Source: Hordeum vulgare subsp. vulgare | Lineage: Eukaryota > Streptophyta > Magnoliopsida > Poales > Poaceae | NCBI RefSeq assembly: GCF_904849725.1 | Contig: NC_058518.1 | Location: 328,064,581 to 328,128,580, forward strand | Length of the DNA stretch: 64,000 bases | Direction of reading: 5' to 3' | In this document: positions 25,759 through 35,510 of the stretch, piece after piece | How the letters are laid out: each line of letters starts with the position of its first letter | Numbering within the stretch: position 1 is the first letter of the stretch | Made by a program: the position numbers and the translations under genes | The notes under the pieces: generated by a model | What the model saw: only the letters and a program-made list of their open reading frames with translations | Told to the model about the DNA's origin: nothing | Database searches by the model: none

Positions 25759-25899
25759 GTGGACTGATGACAATACCGGATTTGCACAGTAGAAAGCATG
25801 TGAGCATAAAGATAATTTAATAGAGATAACTGAAGAGCATATGAATCACAACATATGATTAAAATAGGTCTCACAATAAAAACAAGTCTCACATGACAC

Positions 25900-27432
25900 T
25901 GCTACGGCGACAGAAATACTTCTGTTGCCTCTTGAACTTGCGTCTGTTTTTCCCTTGAAGAGGAAAGGGTGGTGCAGCACAGGAGCAGTAAGTATTTCCC
26001 TTAGTTTGAGAACCAAGGTATCAATCCAGTAGGAGAATCGCGCCAAGTCCAGAGTACCTGCGTAAACACAAAAGAGTTTCACCCAACGCTATAAAGGGGT
26101 TGTCAATCCCTTCAAGATTGATTGCAAAGTGAGATCTGAAGGCGGAAAGTGCAACGAAGTAAAATTGTAAGGCTGAAAATACGGTGTGAAGTAGACCCGG
26201 GGGCCATAGTGTTCACTAAAGGCTTCTCTCAAAATAGCAAATAATACGGTGGGTGAACAAATTACTGTCGAGCAATTGATAGAACCGCGCAAAGTCATGA
26301 CGATATCTAAGGCAATGATCATACATATCGGCATCACGTCTGACACAAGTAGAGCGATACTTTATGCATCTACTACTATTACTCCACACATCGACCGCTA
26401 TCCAGCATGCATCTAGTGTATTGAGTTCATGACGAACAAAGTAACGCCTTAAGCAAGATGACATGATGTAGAGGGATAAACTCAAACCAATGATGAAAAC
26501 CCCATCTTTTTACCCTTGATGGCAACAACATGATGCGTGCCTCGCTACCCCTTCTGTCACTGGGTGAGGTCACCGCACGGTATGAACCCAAAACCAAGCA
26601 CTTCTCCCATTGCAAGAATCATATATCAAGCTGGCCAAACAGAACCCACAACTCGAAGAGAATTACAAGGATATGAAATCATGCATATAAGAGATCAGAA
26701 GAAACTCAAATAAGATTCATAGATAATCTAATCATAAATCCACAATTCATCGGATCTCGACAAACACACCGCAAAGGATGATTACATCGGATAGATCTCC
26801 ATGAAGATCGTGGAGAACTTTGTATTGAAGATCCAAGAGAGAGAGAGAGAAGCCATCTAGCTATTAGCTATGGACCCGAAGGTCTATGGTGAACTACTCA
26901 CGCATCATCGGAGAGGTCATGGTGTTGATGAAGAATCCCTCTGTATCCGAATCCCCGCTCCAGCAGGGCACCAGAACATGCCCCAGATGGGATCTTGCGG
27001 AGACGGAAGCTTGCGGCGATGAAAAAGTATTTTCGTGGAGCTCTTCGTCAGTTTTGGATTTTTTCTGAATTTATAGATGGAAGAGGTAGGGAAGACGTGG
27101 CACAGGGGGCCCACAAGCCTGCTAGGCGCGACCCCCCTGGCCGCGCCTAGGGGGCTTGTGGGGTCCCCTGCTGGCCCCTGCTTTGGTTCTCAAGTCTGGT
27201 GCGTATCTTCTGTTCCAGAAAAAATCTTTTCGGAAGTTTTATTCCTTTTGGACACCGTTTAAAATCCTCCTCTGAAAAGGGTCAAAAACACGAAAAAAAC
27301 AGGAACTGGCACTTGACACTGAGTTAATAAGTTAGTATCAAAAAATATATAAAAGGCATACAAAACATCCAAAGTTTGACAACATAATAGCATGGAACCA
27401 TAAAAAATTATAGATACGTTGGAGACGTATCA
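25900..27432 (-). repeat. TE10 3' LTR
   Basis: This copy is closely similar to 31106-32634 and ends GTTGGAGACGTATCA at 27432, followed directly by the polypurine tract (AAGCTTGGGGATGCT on the minus strand, 27433-27447). Confidence 0.9.
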
Positions 27433-30070
27433 AGCATCCCCAAGCTTAACTCCTGCTCGTCCTCGAGTAGGGAAGTGATAAAGACTGAATTTTCGATGTG
27501 GAATGCTACCTAGCATAGTTGTCCTTTGTAACTTCTTTCATGTGACATGGATGTTCTGATCCGTAAGATTCAAAACAATAGTTTGCTATTGACATGAAAA
27601 CAATAATACCTCAAGCAAACTAGCAAGGTAATCATGAACTTTCGAAATAACAAGGCCAAAGAAAGTTAACCCTACAAAATCATATAGTCTGTCTATGCTC
27701 CATCATCCCCACACAACTAATTTAAATCATGCACAACCCCGGTATTGGCCAAGTAATTGTTTTCGCACTCTTACTTTCTCAAATCTTTTTTAACTATCAC
27801 GCAATACATCAGCGTGAGCCATGGATATAGCACTATAGGTGGAATAGAGTGTGGTGGGGGTTGTGAGACAAAAAGGAGGAGATGGTCACATTGACTCGGC
27901 GTATTGAAGGGCTATGGAGATGCCCATTAATAGATATCAATGTGAATGAGTAGGAATTGACATACAAAGGATGCACTAGAGCTATAAGTATGTGAAGGCT
28001 CACAAGGAGAACCAGTGGGTGTGCATCCAACTTGCTTGCTCACGAAGACAAAGGCAAATTTGAGGAAGTCCATCCTTGGAATATACAAGCCAAATTATAT
28101 AATGAAAATTCCCACTAGCATATGGTGGTGACAAAACAAGAGGCTCTCAATCATGAAAAACATGGTGCTATTATGAAGCACAAGTGTGGAAGAAGATAGT
28201 AGCATTGTCCCTTCTCTCGTTTTCTCTTTTTTTTATTTGGGCTCTTTGGCCTCTTTTTTTCTCTTCTATTTTTTTATTTGGGCTCTTTGGCCTCTTTTTT
28301 CCTCACATGGGACAATGCTCTAATAACGACGATCATCACACTTTTATTTTCTCACAGCTCAAAGCTTAGATTGATGATGACTCTATAAGGAAATGCCTCC
28401 GGCAGTGTACCGGGATATCATCATTCAAAGGCAATATGAGAGTGATGGCACAAGTCATGAGATGGAACGGTGGGAGTTGCATGGCAATATATCTCGGAAT
28501 GTCTATGAAAATGCCATAGTAGGTAGGTATGGTGGCTGTTTTGAGGAAGGCATATGGTGGGTTTGTGCACTGGCAAAAATTGCGCGGTACTAGAGAGTCT
28601 AGCAATGGCGGAAGGTGAAAGTGCATCTATACCATGGACTCACATTAGTCGTGAAGAACTCACATACTTATTGCGATAGTTTTTATTAGTAATCGAAACA
28701 AAGTGCTAAATGCATACTCCTAGGGGAAGGGTTGATAGGTGTTAACCATCGCGCGATCCCGACCGCAACACAAAGGATGACAATCAATAGATAAATTATG
28801 CTCCGACTTCCTAACATAGTGGTTCACCATACGTGCATGTTACGAGAATCACTAACCTTAACACAAGTATTTCTAGATTCACAACACCCTACTAACATAA
28901 ATCTTAATATTGCCAAATCCACGTCTCAAAACTAATTGAGAGGAATCAGACTTCTCTTTCTTCTCAATGCACATGAAGATGAAAGTTTTTTGTATCCTCT
29001 TTGGGTACCTATCACCTTTGGGACTACTTTCATAGCACAAACCAACTACCAAGTCACGCACCGCCATTCTCTAAAAGATCTAAGTGAAGCACATAGAGAA
29101 AAATTATCTAGCTCAAAAGATATTAGTGAAGCACGATGAGCATTCTAGCAAAATCACGATGAGTTCATGTCTCTCTCAAAAGGTGTGCAAGAAGGATGAT
29201 TGTGACACAACAAAAAGATAAGACTCCTACGATACAAGACGCTCCAAACAAAGCACATATTATGTGGTGAATAAAAATATAGCTCCAAGTAATGTTACCG
29301 ATGGATTGAAGACGAAAGAGGGGATGCCTTCCCGGGGCATCCCCAAGCTTAGGCTTTTTAGTGTCCTTGAATTTGGCTTGGGATGCCTTGGGCATCCCCA
29401 AACTTGAGCTCTTTCCACTCTTTATCCCTTTGTCCATGAGAACATCACCCAAAACTTGAAAACTTCACAACACAAAACTTAATAAGAAACTCGTGATATC
29501 ATTAGCAGAAGAAAACAAACTACCACCTATTTAGGTACTGTAGCAATATTGTTCTATTTATATTGGTGTTATATTACTGTATTCTCACTTTTCCATGGCT
29601 AGTACCACCGATACTATCCATAGTTTCATCAAAACAAGCAACCAACTCAACAAAAATAGAATCTATCAAAAACAGACCAGTCTATAGCAATCTGTATACT
29701 TCGTATACTTGTGGTACCTCAAAAATTCTGAAACATTACGATAGCCTAGGAAAAAGGCATATAAACCAGCAGCAAAAACAATCAACTCAAAACCTCTTTC
29801 TGAATAAAAATGAAAAATAATTTCGTGAGCGAAAAGTTTCTGTCTTTTTCCAGCAGGATCAAACAACCATCACCAAAACTAGTCATAAAGGTTTTGCTTG
29901 GCTTAAACACAAAAAGAAACACAAAAAACACAATCATAACAGAATTATGATGGTGTGGACGCAACAAAACAGAAAGCAAAAAAGCAAAGATAAATTCATT
30001 GGATTGCCTCCCAACAAGCGCTATTGTTTAACGCCCTTACCTTATTGGGATAGCTATAATTCAATGATGC
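27433..30070 (-). other. TE10 3' non-coding internal region
   Basis: This 2.6-kb stretch has no convincing coding frame on either strand. It contains a duplicated T-rich unit (TTTTTATTTGGGCTCTTTGGCCTC at about 28231-28297) and two copies of a GGGATGCC...GGCATCCCCAA motif at about 29322-29402. It matches TE4 at 8114-9840 in its first ~1.7 kb. Confidence 0.7.
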
Positions 30071-30820
30071 TCACACAAAAGACAAGAATTGGAGCACAAC
30101 GAGAGCATCATAAAGCATGTGAAAATCACACCTAAGTCTAACATACTTCCTATGCATATGCATTTTATAGGAAAATAGATTGTCAAGACAACCAAGAGTT
30201 ACCATATGCGAGGAAGAAGAAAGAGACAATATCAATCTCAACATAACGAGAGGTGATTTGGTAACATGAAAGTTTATACCACAATATTTTCCTCTCTCAT
30301 AGAAATTACATGTGGGATCATAATCAAATTCAACAATATAGCTATCCCAAAGGATATTCTTTGCATGATCCACATGCATGCAAAGTTGGCGCTCTTCAAA
30401 AATAGTGGGATTATCATCAACTAAAGTCATGACTTCTCCAAACCCACTTTCTATACTATTGCAAATATCATATTCATCATGAGGCTTAAACAAATTTTCA
30501 AGATCATAAGAAAAATCATTACCCCAATCATGATCATTGCAACAAGTAGTGGTCATAGCAAAACTAGCATCCCCAAGCTTAGGGTTTTGCATATTTTTAG
30601 CATGATTGTCATTCATAGAATTTATAATGAAATCATTGCAATCATGCTTTTCATTCAAGGAGCCCTCGTGAATCACTTCATAAATTTCTTCATCACGATT
30701 TTCAGATTCATGCATCTCAAGCAAAACTCCATATAGATAGTCAAGTGCACTCAACTTACTAGCAAATGGTTCAACATAATTGGATCTCTTAAAGAGATTA
30801 GCAAGTGGGTGAGGATCCAT
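30071..30820 (-). CDS. TE10 hypothetical protein of 249 residues
   Basis: An uninterrupted frame starts 201 bases downstream of the inner primer-site copy, in the position where gag would stand. The protein is acidic in its first 150 residues (DPHPLANLFKR at the start, then SENRDEEIYEVIHEG at about residues 38-52), contains several Cys/His residues without a clear zinc-binding pattern, and ends in a hydrophobic segment. I do not recognise a gag, protease, RT or integrase motif. Its openness in an element whose LTRs differ by several bases suggests recent activity or chance. Similar proteins appear in grass genomes as retroelement-associated hypotheticals, from memory. Confidence 0.5.
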   Translation of the reverse strand: MDPHPLANLFKRSNYVEPFASKLSALDYLYGVLLEMHESENRDEEIYEVIHEGSLNEKHDCNDFIINSMNDNHAKNMQNPKLGDASFAMTTTCCNDHDWGNDFSYDLENLFKPHDEYDICNSIESGFGEVMTLVDDNPTIFEERQLCMHVDHAKNILWDSYIVEFDYDPTCNFYERGKYCGINFHVTKSPLVMLRLILSLSSSSHMVTLGCLDNLFSYKMHMHRKYVRLRCDFHMLYDALVVLQFLSFV

Positions 30821-31019
30821 ATCAATAGATTTTCAGGAGCGAAGATGCAAGCATATTGAAGGCACATAGCACACAAGCAAAGGAAAGGCAAACGAAAAAG
30901 GCAAATATTTTTGTAATTTTTTGTTTTTCAGAAGTGATGGAGAGGAAAACGAGAGGCAAAAAAGTAAATGCAAGAGATGAGTTTGCGACACTTACTTGGA
31001 TGAGTTCTTGACTTGATCC

Positions 31020-31037
31020 TCCCTGGCAACGGCGCCA
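31020..31037 (-). promoter_or_regulatory. TE10 inner, second tRNA-Asp primer-site copy
   Basis: The minus strand reads TGGCGCCGTTGCCAGGGA, one mismatch from the tRNA-Asp 3' end. It lies 58 bases inside the primary site and is followed by the same kind of context (AGAAA on the plus strand), which points to a small local duplication. Confidence 0.6.
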
Positions 31038-31077
31038 GAAAAAGGCACTTTGACGGGAGAATATTCTTGACTTGGCT

Positions 31078-31095
31078 TCCCCGGCAACGGCGCCA
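31078..31095 (-). promoter_or_regulatory. TE10 primary tRNA-Asp primer binding site
   Basis: The minus strand reads TGGCGCCGTTGCCGGGGA, a perfect match to the 3' end of plant tRNA-Asp, 10 bases from the LTR end at 31106. Confidence 0.9.
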
Positions 31096-31105
31096 GAAAT
31101 TCTTC

Positions 31106-32634
31106 TACTACGGCGACAGAAATCCTTATGTTGCCTCTTGAGCTTGCGTCGGTTTTTCCCTTGAAGAGGAAAGGGTGGTGCAGCACAAGAGCAGTAAGTA
31201 TTTCCCTCAGTTTGAGAACCAAGGTATCAATCCAGTAGGAGAATCACGCCAAGTCTAGAGTACCTGCGCAAACACAAAAGAGCTTGCACCCAACGCTATA
31301 AAGGGGTTGTCAATCCCTTCAAGATTGATTGCAAAGTGAGATTTGAAGGCAGAAAGTGCAATGAAGTAAAATTGTAAGGATGAAAATATGGTGTGAAGTA
31401 GAACCGGGGGCCATGGTGTTCACTACAGGCTTCTCTCAAAATTGCAAATAATACGGTGGGTGAACAAATTACTGTCGAGCAATTGATAGAACCGCACAAA
31501 GTCATGACGATATCTAAGGCAATGATCATACATATAGGCATCACTACCGAGACAAGTAGACAGATACTTTCTGCATCTACTACTATTACTCCACACATCG
31601 ACCTCTATCCAGCATGCATCTAGTGTATTGAGCTCATGAGGAACAGAGTAACGCTTTAAGCAAGCTGACATGATGTAGGGGGATAAACTCAAACCAATGA
31701 TGAAAACCCTATCTTTTTACCCTTGATGGCAACAACATGATGCGTGCCTCGCTACCCCTTCTGTCACTGGGTGAGGTCCCGCACGGTATGAACCCAAAAC
31801 CAAGCACTTCTCCCATTGCAAGAATCATAGATCAAGTTGGCCAAACAAAACCCACAACTCGAAGAGAATTACAAGGATATGAAATCGTGCATAAGAGAGA
31901 TCACAAGAAACTCAAATAAGATTCATAGATAATCTGATCATAAATCCACAATTCATCGGATCTTGACAAACACACCACAAAAGAAGATTACATCCGATAG
32001 ATCTCCATGAAGATCATGGAGAACTTTGTATTGAAGATCCAAGAGAGAGAAGAAGCCATCTAGCTACTAGTTATGGACCCGAAGGTCTATGGTGAACTAC
32101 TCACGCATCATCGGAGAGGCCATGGTGTAGATAAAGAAGCCCTCCGTATCTGAATCCCCCTCCGACAAGGCACCAGAACGTTCCCCAGATGGGATCTTGC
32201 GGAGACAGAAGCTTGCGGCGACGGAAAAGTATTTTCGTGGATCTCTTCGTGAGTTTTGGAATTTTTCTGAATTTATAGGCGAAAGAGGTAGGGCAGACGT
32301 GCCACAAGGGGGCCACAAGCCTGCTAGGCGCGGGCCCCCTCGCCGTGCCTAGGGGGCTTGTGGGGTCCCCTGTTGGCCCCTGCCTTGGTTCCCAAGTCTG
32401 GTGCGTATCTTCTGTTCCGGAAAAAATCTTTTCGGAAGTTTTATTCCGTTTGGACACCTTTTAAAATCCTCCTATGAAAAGGGTCAAAAACACGGAAAAA
32501 GCAGGAACTGGCACGTGGCAATGAGTTAATAAGTTAGTCCCAAAAAAGATATCAAAGGCATACAAAACATCCAAAGTTTGACGAGATAATAGCATGGAAC
32601 CATCAAAAATTATAGATACGTTGGAGACGTATCA
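31106..32634 (-). repeat. TE10 5' LTR
   Basis: Pair of 25900-27432. Its outer end is ATACGTTGGAGACGTATCA at 32634; its inner end reads TACTACGG where the partner has TGCTACGG. Confidence 0.9.
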
Positions 32635-32776
32635 CACACCGAGTAAAGATAGAAAATATGATCAAACCAAGTTCAAAGCAAACACGATATAGATAAAGCA
32701 AGCAAATCCAACTCTTAGACTCTCTCCTCCTTTGGCGCCAAGACACCAAAAAGGGGCACACCTAAGACGCAGGTGG

Positions 32777-34355
32777 TCACTCCTCATCCTCAGACTCATC
32801 CGTGGCATCTGGATCCTGCTCGATCTTCTCTTCCTCAATATCCTCGTTAGAAACCTCCTCCTCAGCATCAGACCCATTCCACTGGTAACCTTGAGCCCTC
32901 ATCCAGTCAGTCTCTGGAGTGATGTCGTCCTCTGAGCCGCTCGAGATTGCCACATCAAGTGTCCTTAAGACACGCTTGTGCCTCTGACGGTTCTCCTTCT
33001 GGGCCACATGAGACTGATACTGTCCTTTGGCCTACATACAAAAGAGAGTCTTCATCTGATCCTTCAGCTTCACAGCCCAAGATGGCATAACAGAAGAGCG
33101 GGTATGCGAAGCAGGTCCTCCTCCAGTAGTAGTCTCTGCGTTAGTCTCCATGGGCTGAGAAGAAGTCGAGGTGTTGGCCCATTTGTCCTTTAGACGCAAC
33201 TTGGTAGGATCATGCACAAAGTAGTCCGATTCAACAAGGAGGACCTCGTCCAGATAGGTATCTTTCCACTTCTTCTGAATAAAGGAGAACAGGTAAGGCC
33301 CGTAGATGGGAACCTTAGGGTTCATGATGCAATTCCAGAGCTCACGGAACATCACATCAGATATGTCGAGAGGCGCAGTGTCCTTATTCCTTGCCTCCTC
33401 ATAGAGAAAAAGCATCCCAGCCAGATGTCCATGCACCTCGTCCTTGTTGCCAATACGAGGGAACAGGGTGTTGCGGAAGATCCGATGCATGACATCCAGA
33501 TGCGTGGGGAGCACACCCTTTTATATGTAAAGATGTTGCAGCCTGTCCTTGGGGTGGAAGTAGACTTAGCTGGAGCATGAGGACGCAACCGAAGAACAAT
33601 TTCTTGCCCCTGGAAGTGAACCTTCAGGAGCTGCATGAACTCCACCCAGGTACCAGTCAACTTCTGACCAGCCGTCATCCAGGTCATGGTGCACTCGTCA
33701 TCAGGTTGAAAGTGAACGATGACATAAAACTGGCCACAAGATCTGGATTGAAGTCATTTCTGAAGGTGATGACTTCCGTAATGCCAAGCTTTTCAACCAA
33801 GGAGAGAGCCTCGCCAAAGTAGTTATGATGCCACAGAAGGTGAGCGATGTCGATCCATTTCATTGGGACATAGATCTTCTTGAAGGGCACGATGATGTCA
33901 TGAAAGATCATTGCCTGTTCCCGTGACCAAACATGATCGCATCCCTTGAGTTGAGCTTTTCCATTACCATAGGGATCACGGGTACGGAGTGCCACAAAGT
34001 CCTTCGGAGGCATAGTGCGGACGTTGGGCCCTTTGGACTTGGTGGCAACCTTCTTGAAAGACTTCTTTGTAGGGTTCAGACTAGAAGTTGCGGAACCTTC
34101 TGGAGCCTTTGGATTGCGGTACTTCTTTGAGTGGGTGTTACGTACAGGATTCGAGCAACGAGAAGCACCTGTGACACACAAGACACACACACAAAAAGAG
34201 CGACAAAAGGAGTCATGGCAATGTCCAAAAATCAAAAGGAGAAGCACATGCAAAAATAAAATCCCCCCCCTGGCGGTAGTACGGCTCGCCCTGGCGGTAG
34301 TACCGCTAGGGTCATAGGGGTAGTACCGCGGGGCTAGCGGTAGTACCGCTGCCAC
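32777..34355 (-). pseudogene. TE9 env-like accessory ORF, frameshifted
   Basis: Frames 34355-33684, 33514-33032 and 33007-32777 together form one degraded coding region downstream of the pol genes. The first begins in a minisatellite and a hydrophobic stretch; a likely acceptor (TGTGTCACAG) near 34170 suggests that the true protein begins at a spliced junction or at MPPKDFVAL (about 34013). The central part resembles the 'putative plant transposon protein' domain of SIRE/Maximus elements (LGITEVITFRND, then NTLFPRIGNKDEVH). The C-terminus is highly acidic (EEEVSNEDIEEEK, DESEDEE). Its role is unknown; it is sometimes called env-like by position. Confidence 0.65.
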
Positions 34356-34442
34356 TCAGCGGTAGTACTGCCAGGCTGGAGGTAGTATCGCTGCCTCCTT
34401 AGCGGTAGTACCACCCGAGTGGAGCGGTAGTACCGCTAGGGG
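34270..34442. repeat. GGTAGTACC minisatellite, first internal TE9 array
   Basis: About nine copies of GCGGTAGTACCGCT-type units with 4- to 12-base spacers. The array overlaps the 5' end of the env-like frame and therefore translates into a TTA/RY-rich stretch that is unlikely to be real protein. Confidence 0.85.
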
Positions 34443-35000
34443 TTGACTTTCAGATCTAGTCACATTTGAAACAACTAAAAAATACTAGATTCATTTCAAG
34501 AGATCCACGGCTAACAGATAAACTTATCACAAGAACCACCATAGTTCTAAAACATGTGGAACTCTAGATCATCTAGATGAAGACAAGCCTAGTCAATGGG
34601 ATCCAAGTTTAGATCAAATCCATGAGATGTATGATAAGAGCTACCAGATCTAAAACATGGAGAACCAGGGTATGTCAAAATATTTGCAATGAAGAAGTTT
34701 AGACCTAAAATCTCCTAATATGTATCCTCCGTCCATCCAAAAACTAAGAAAAAAGCATATCCTTGGATCCAATGCAACAAGCTCCTAACCCTAGAAACAA
34801 ATACACCAACCAAGATAGGAAGGGGAGGAGCAGTACCGGAGTCCATGGCACTTGAAGGAGGAAGGGGGAGGGGAGCAAGCCCTCCTAGTGGAAAGAGAGG
34901 GGAGGCTCCACGGAAGGAGATCCAAGCAAGGAGATTTCGGGTAGAGGGAGAGAGCACCACGAAGAAGATGAAACAGGGGGAAGAAAAATGGCCCCCTCTC
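34443..35000 (-). other. TE9 spacer upstream of the env-like ORF
   Basis: No domain-bearing frame is seen. The minus strand shows a pyrimidine-rich leader after the TATA box at 35001-35012 (CCATTTTTCTTCCCCC), an ATG at 34845 (MDSGTAPPLP) and then AT-rich sequence. This could be a short first exon followed by an intron ending near 34170, but that is inference. Confidence 0.35.
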
Positions 35001-35012
35001 CCTTTATATAGC
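35001..35012 (-). promoter_or_regulatory. Internal TATA box upstream of the TE9 env-like ORF
   Basis: GCTATATAAAGG on the minus strand is followed by a CT-rich leader and lies about 650 bases before the first possible start of the env-like frame. A minisatellite array lies immediately upstream, as in the LTR. This suggests a separate promoter for the accessory gene; no transcript evidence is available. Confidence 0.45.
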
Positions 35013-35027
35013 CCTCAGGTCACGAGC

Positions 35028-35338
35028 GGAGCGGTAGTACCGCTGGGTCATAGCGGTAGTACCATTCCCCCTGGCGGTAGTACCGCTGGGGTCATAGCGG
35101 TAGTACCGCCATCCTGGCGGTAGTACTGCTCCCCCTTGAGACATCCCTAAAAAGCCCTAGTCAAGCCACGATAGGCTGGGTTCCTAGCGGTAGTACCACT
35201 CCCCTAGCGGTAGTACCGCTGGGGTCCTAGCGGTAGTACCACTCCCCCTAGTGGTCTTGGCGGTAGTACCGCTCCCCTTGGCGGTAGTACCGTGGGGGTC
35301 CTGGCGGTAGTACCCTCCCCCTGGCGGTAGTACCGCTC
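35028..35338. repeat. GGTAGTACC minisatellite, second internal TE9 array
   Basis: About twelve copies of GCGGTAGTACCGCT and variants (for example GCGGTAGTACCATTC, GCGGTAGTACTGCTC), separated by CCCC-rich spacers. Each unit can fold on itself. Confidence 0.87.
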
Positions 35339-35510
35339 CAGAAAAGCACAAAGAGACTTAGGACTTCGTGGAAATGATGTGGGCAATGACTAGTCAGTGT
35401 AGAGAGAAAGGTAACACCAACAAGATATACTAACTAGTCATTTTGTATCCTTTCTTCAACAAGAGAGAAAGGTGGGCGGTGGCCGAAGCCACCTATGTTT
35501 GAGACATCCT

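Larger units (their letters stand above)
25900..32634 (-). mobile_element. TE10: non-autonomous Gypsy-type element with both LTRs
   Basis: LTRs of 1533 bases (25900-27432) and 1529 bases (31106-32634) flank a 3.67-kb interior. GACAC (25895-25899) and CACAC (32635-32639) are the target duplication with one change. On the minus strand the LTR starts TGATACGTCTCC and ends GCCGTAGCA; the right-hand copy has TA for TG at its inner end. A tRNA-Asp primer site and a polypurine tract are present, but no gag, protease, RT or integrase, only one unrelated ORF. It would need enzymes from a relative. TE10 interrupts TE9 between its 3' LTR and its env-like ORF. It resembles the Fatima group from memory. 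Confidence 0.9.

Noticed and set aside
31006..31100. Possible short LTR or solo end at the doubled primer site
   Set aside because: No TG...CA ends or target duplication; the local duplication of primer-site DNA explains it.
34715..34960. Possible first exon of the env-like gene (MDSGTAPPLP at 34845)
   Set aside because: Plausible position but no homology or junction evidence; mentioned only in the spacer entry.
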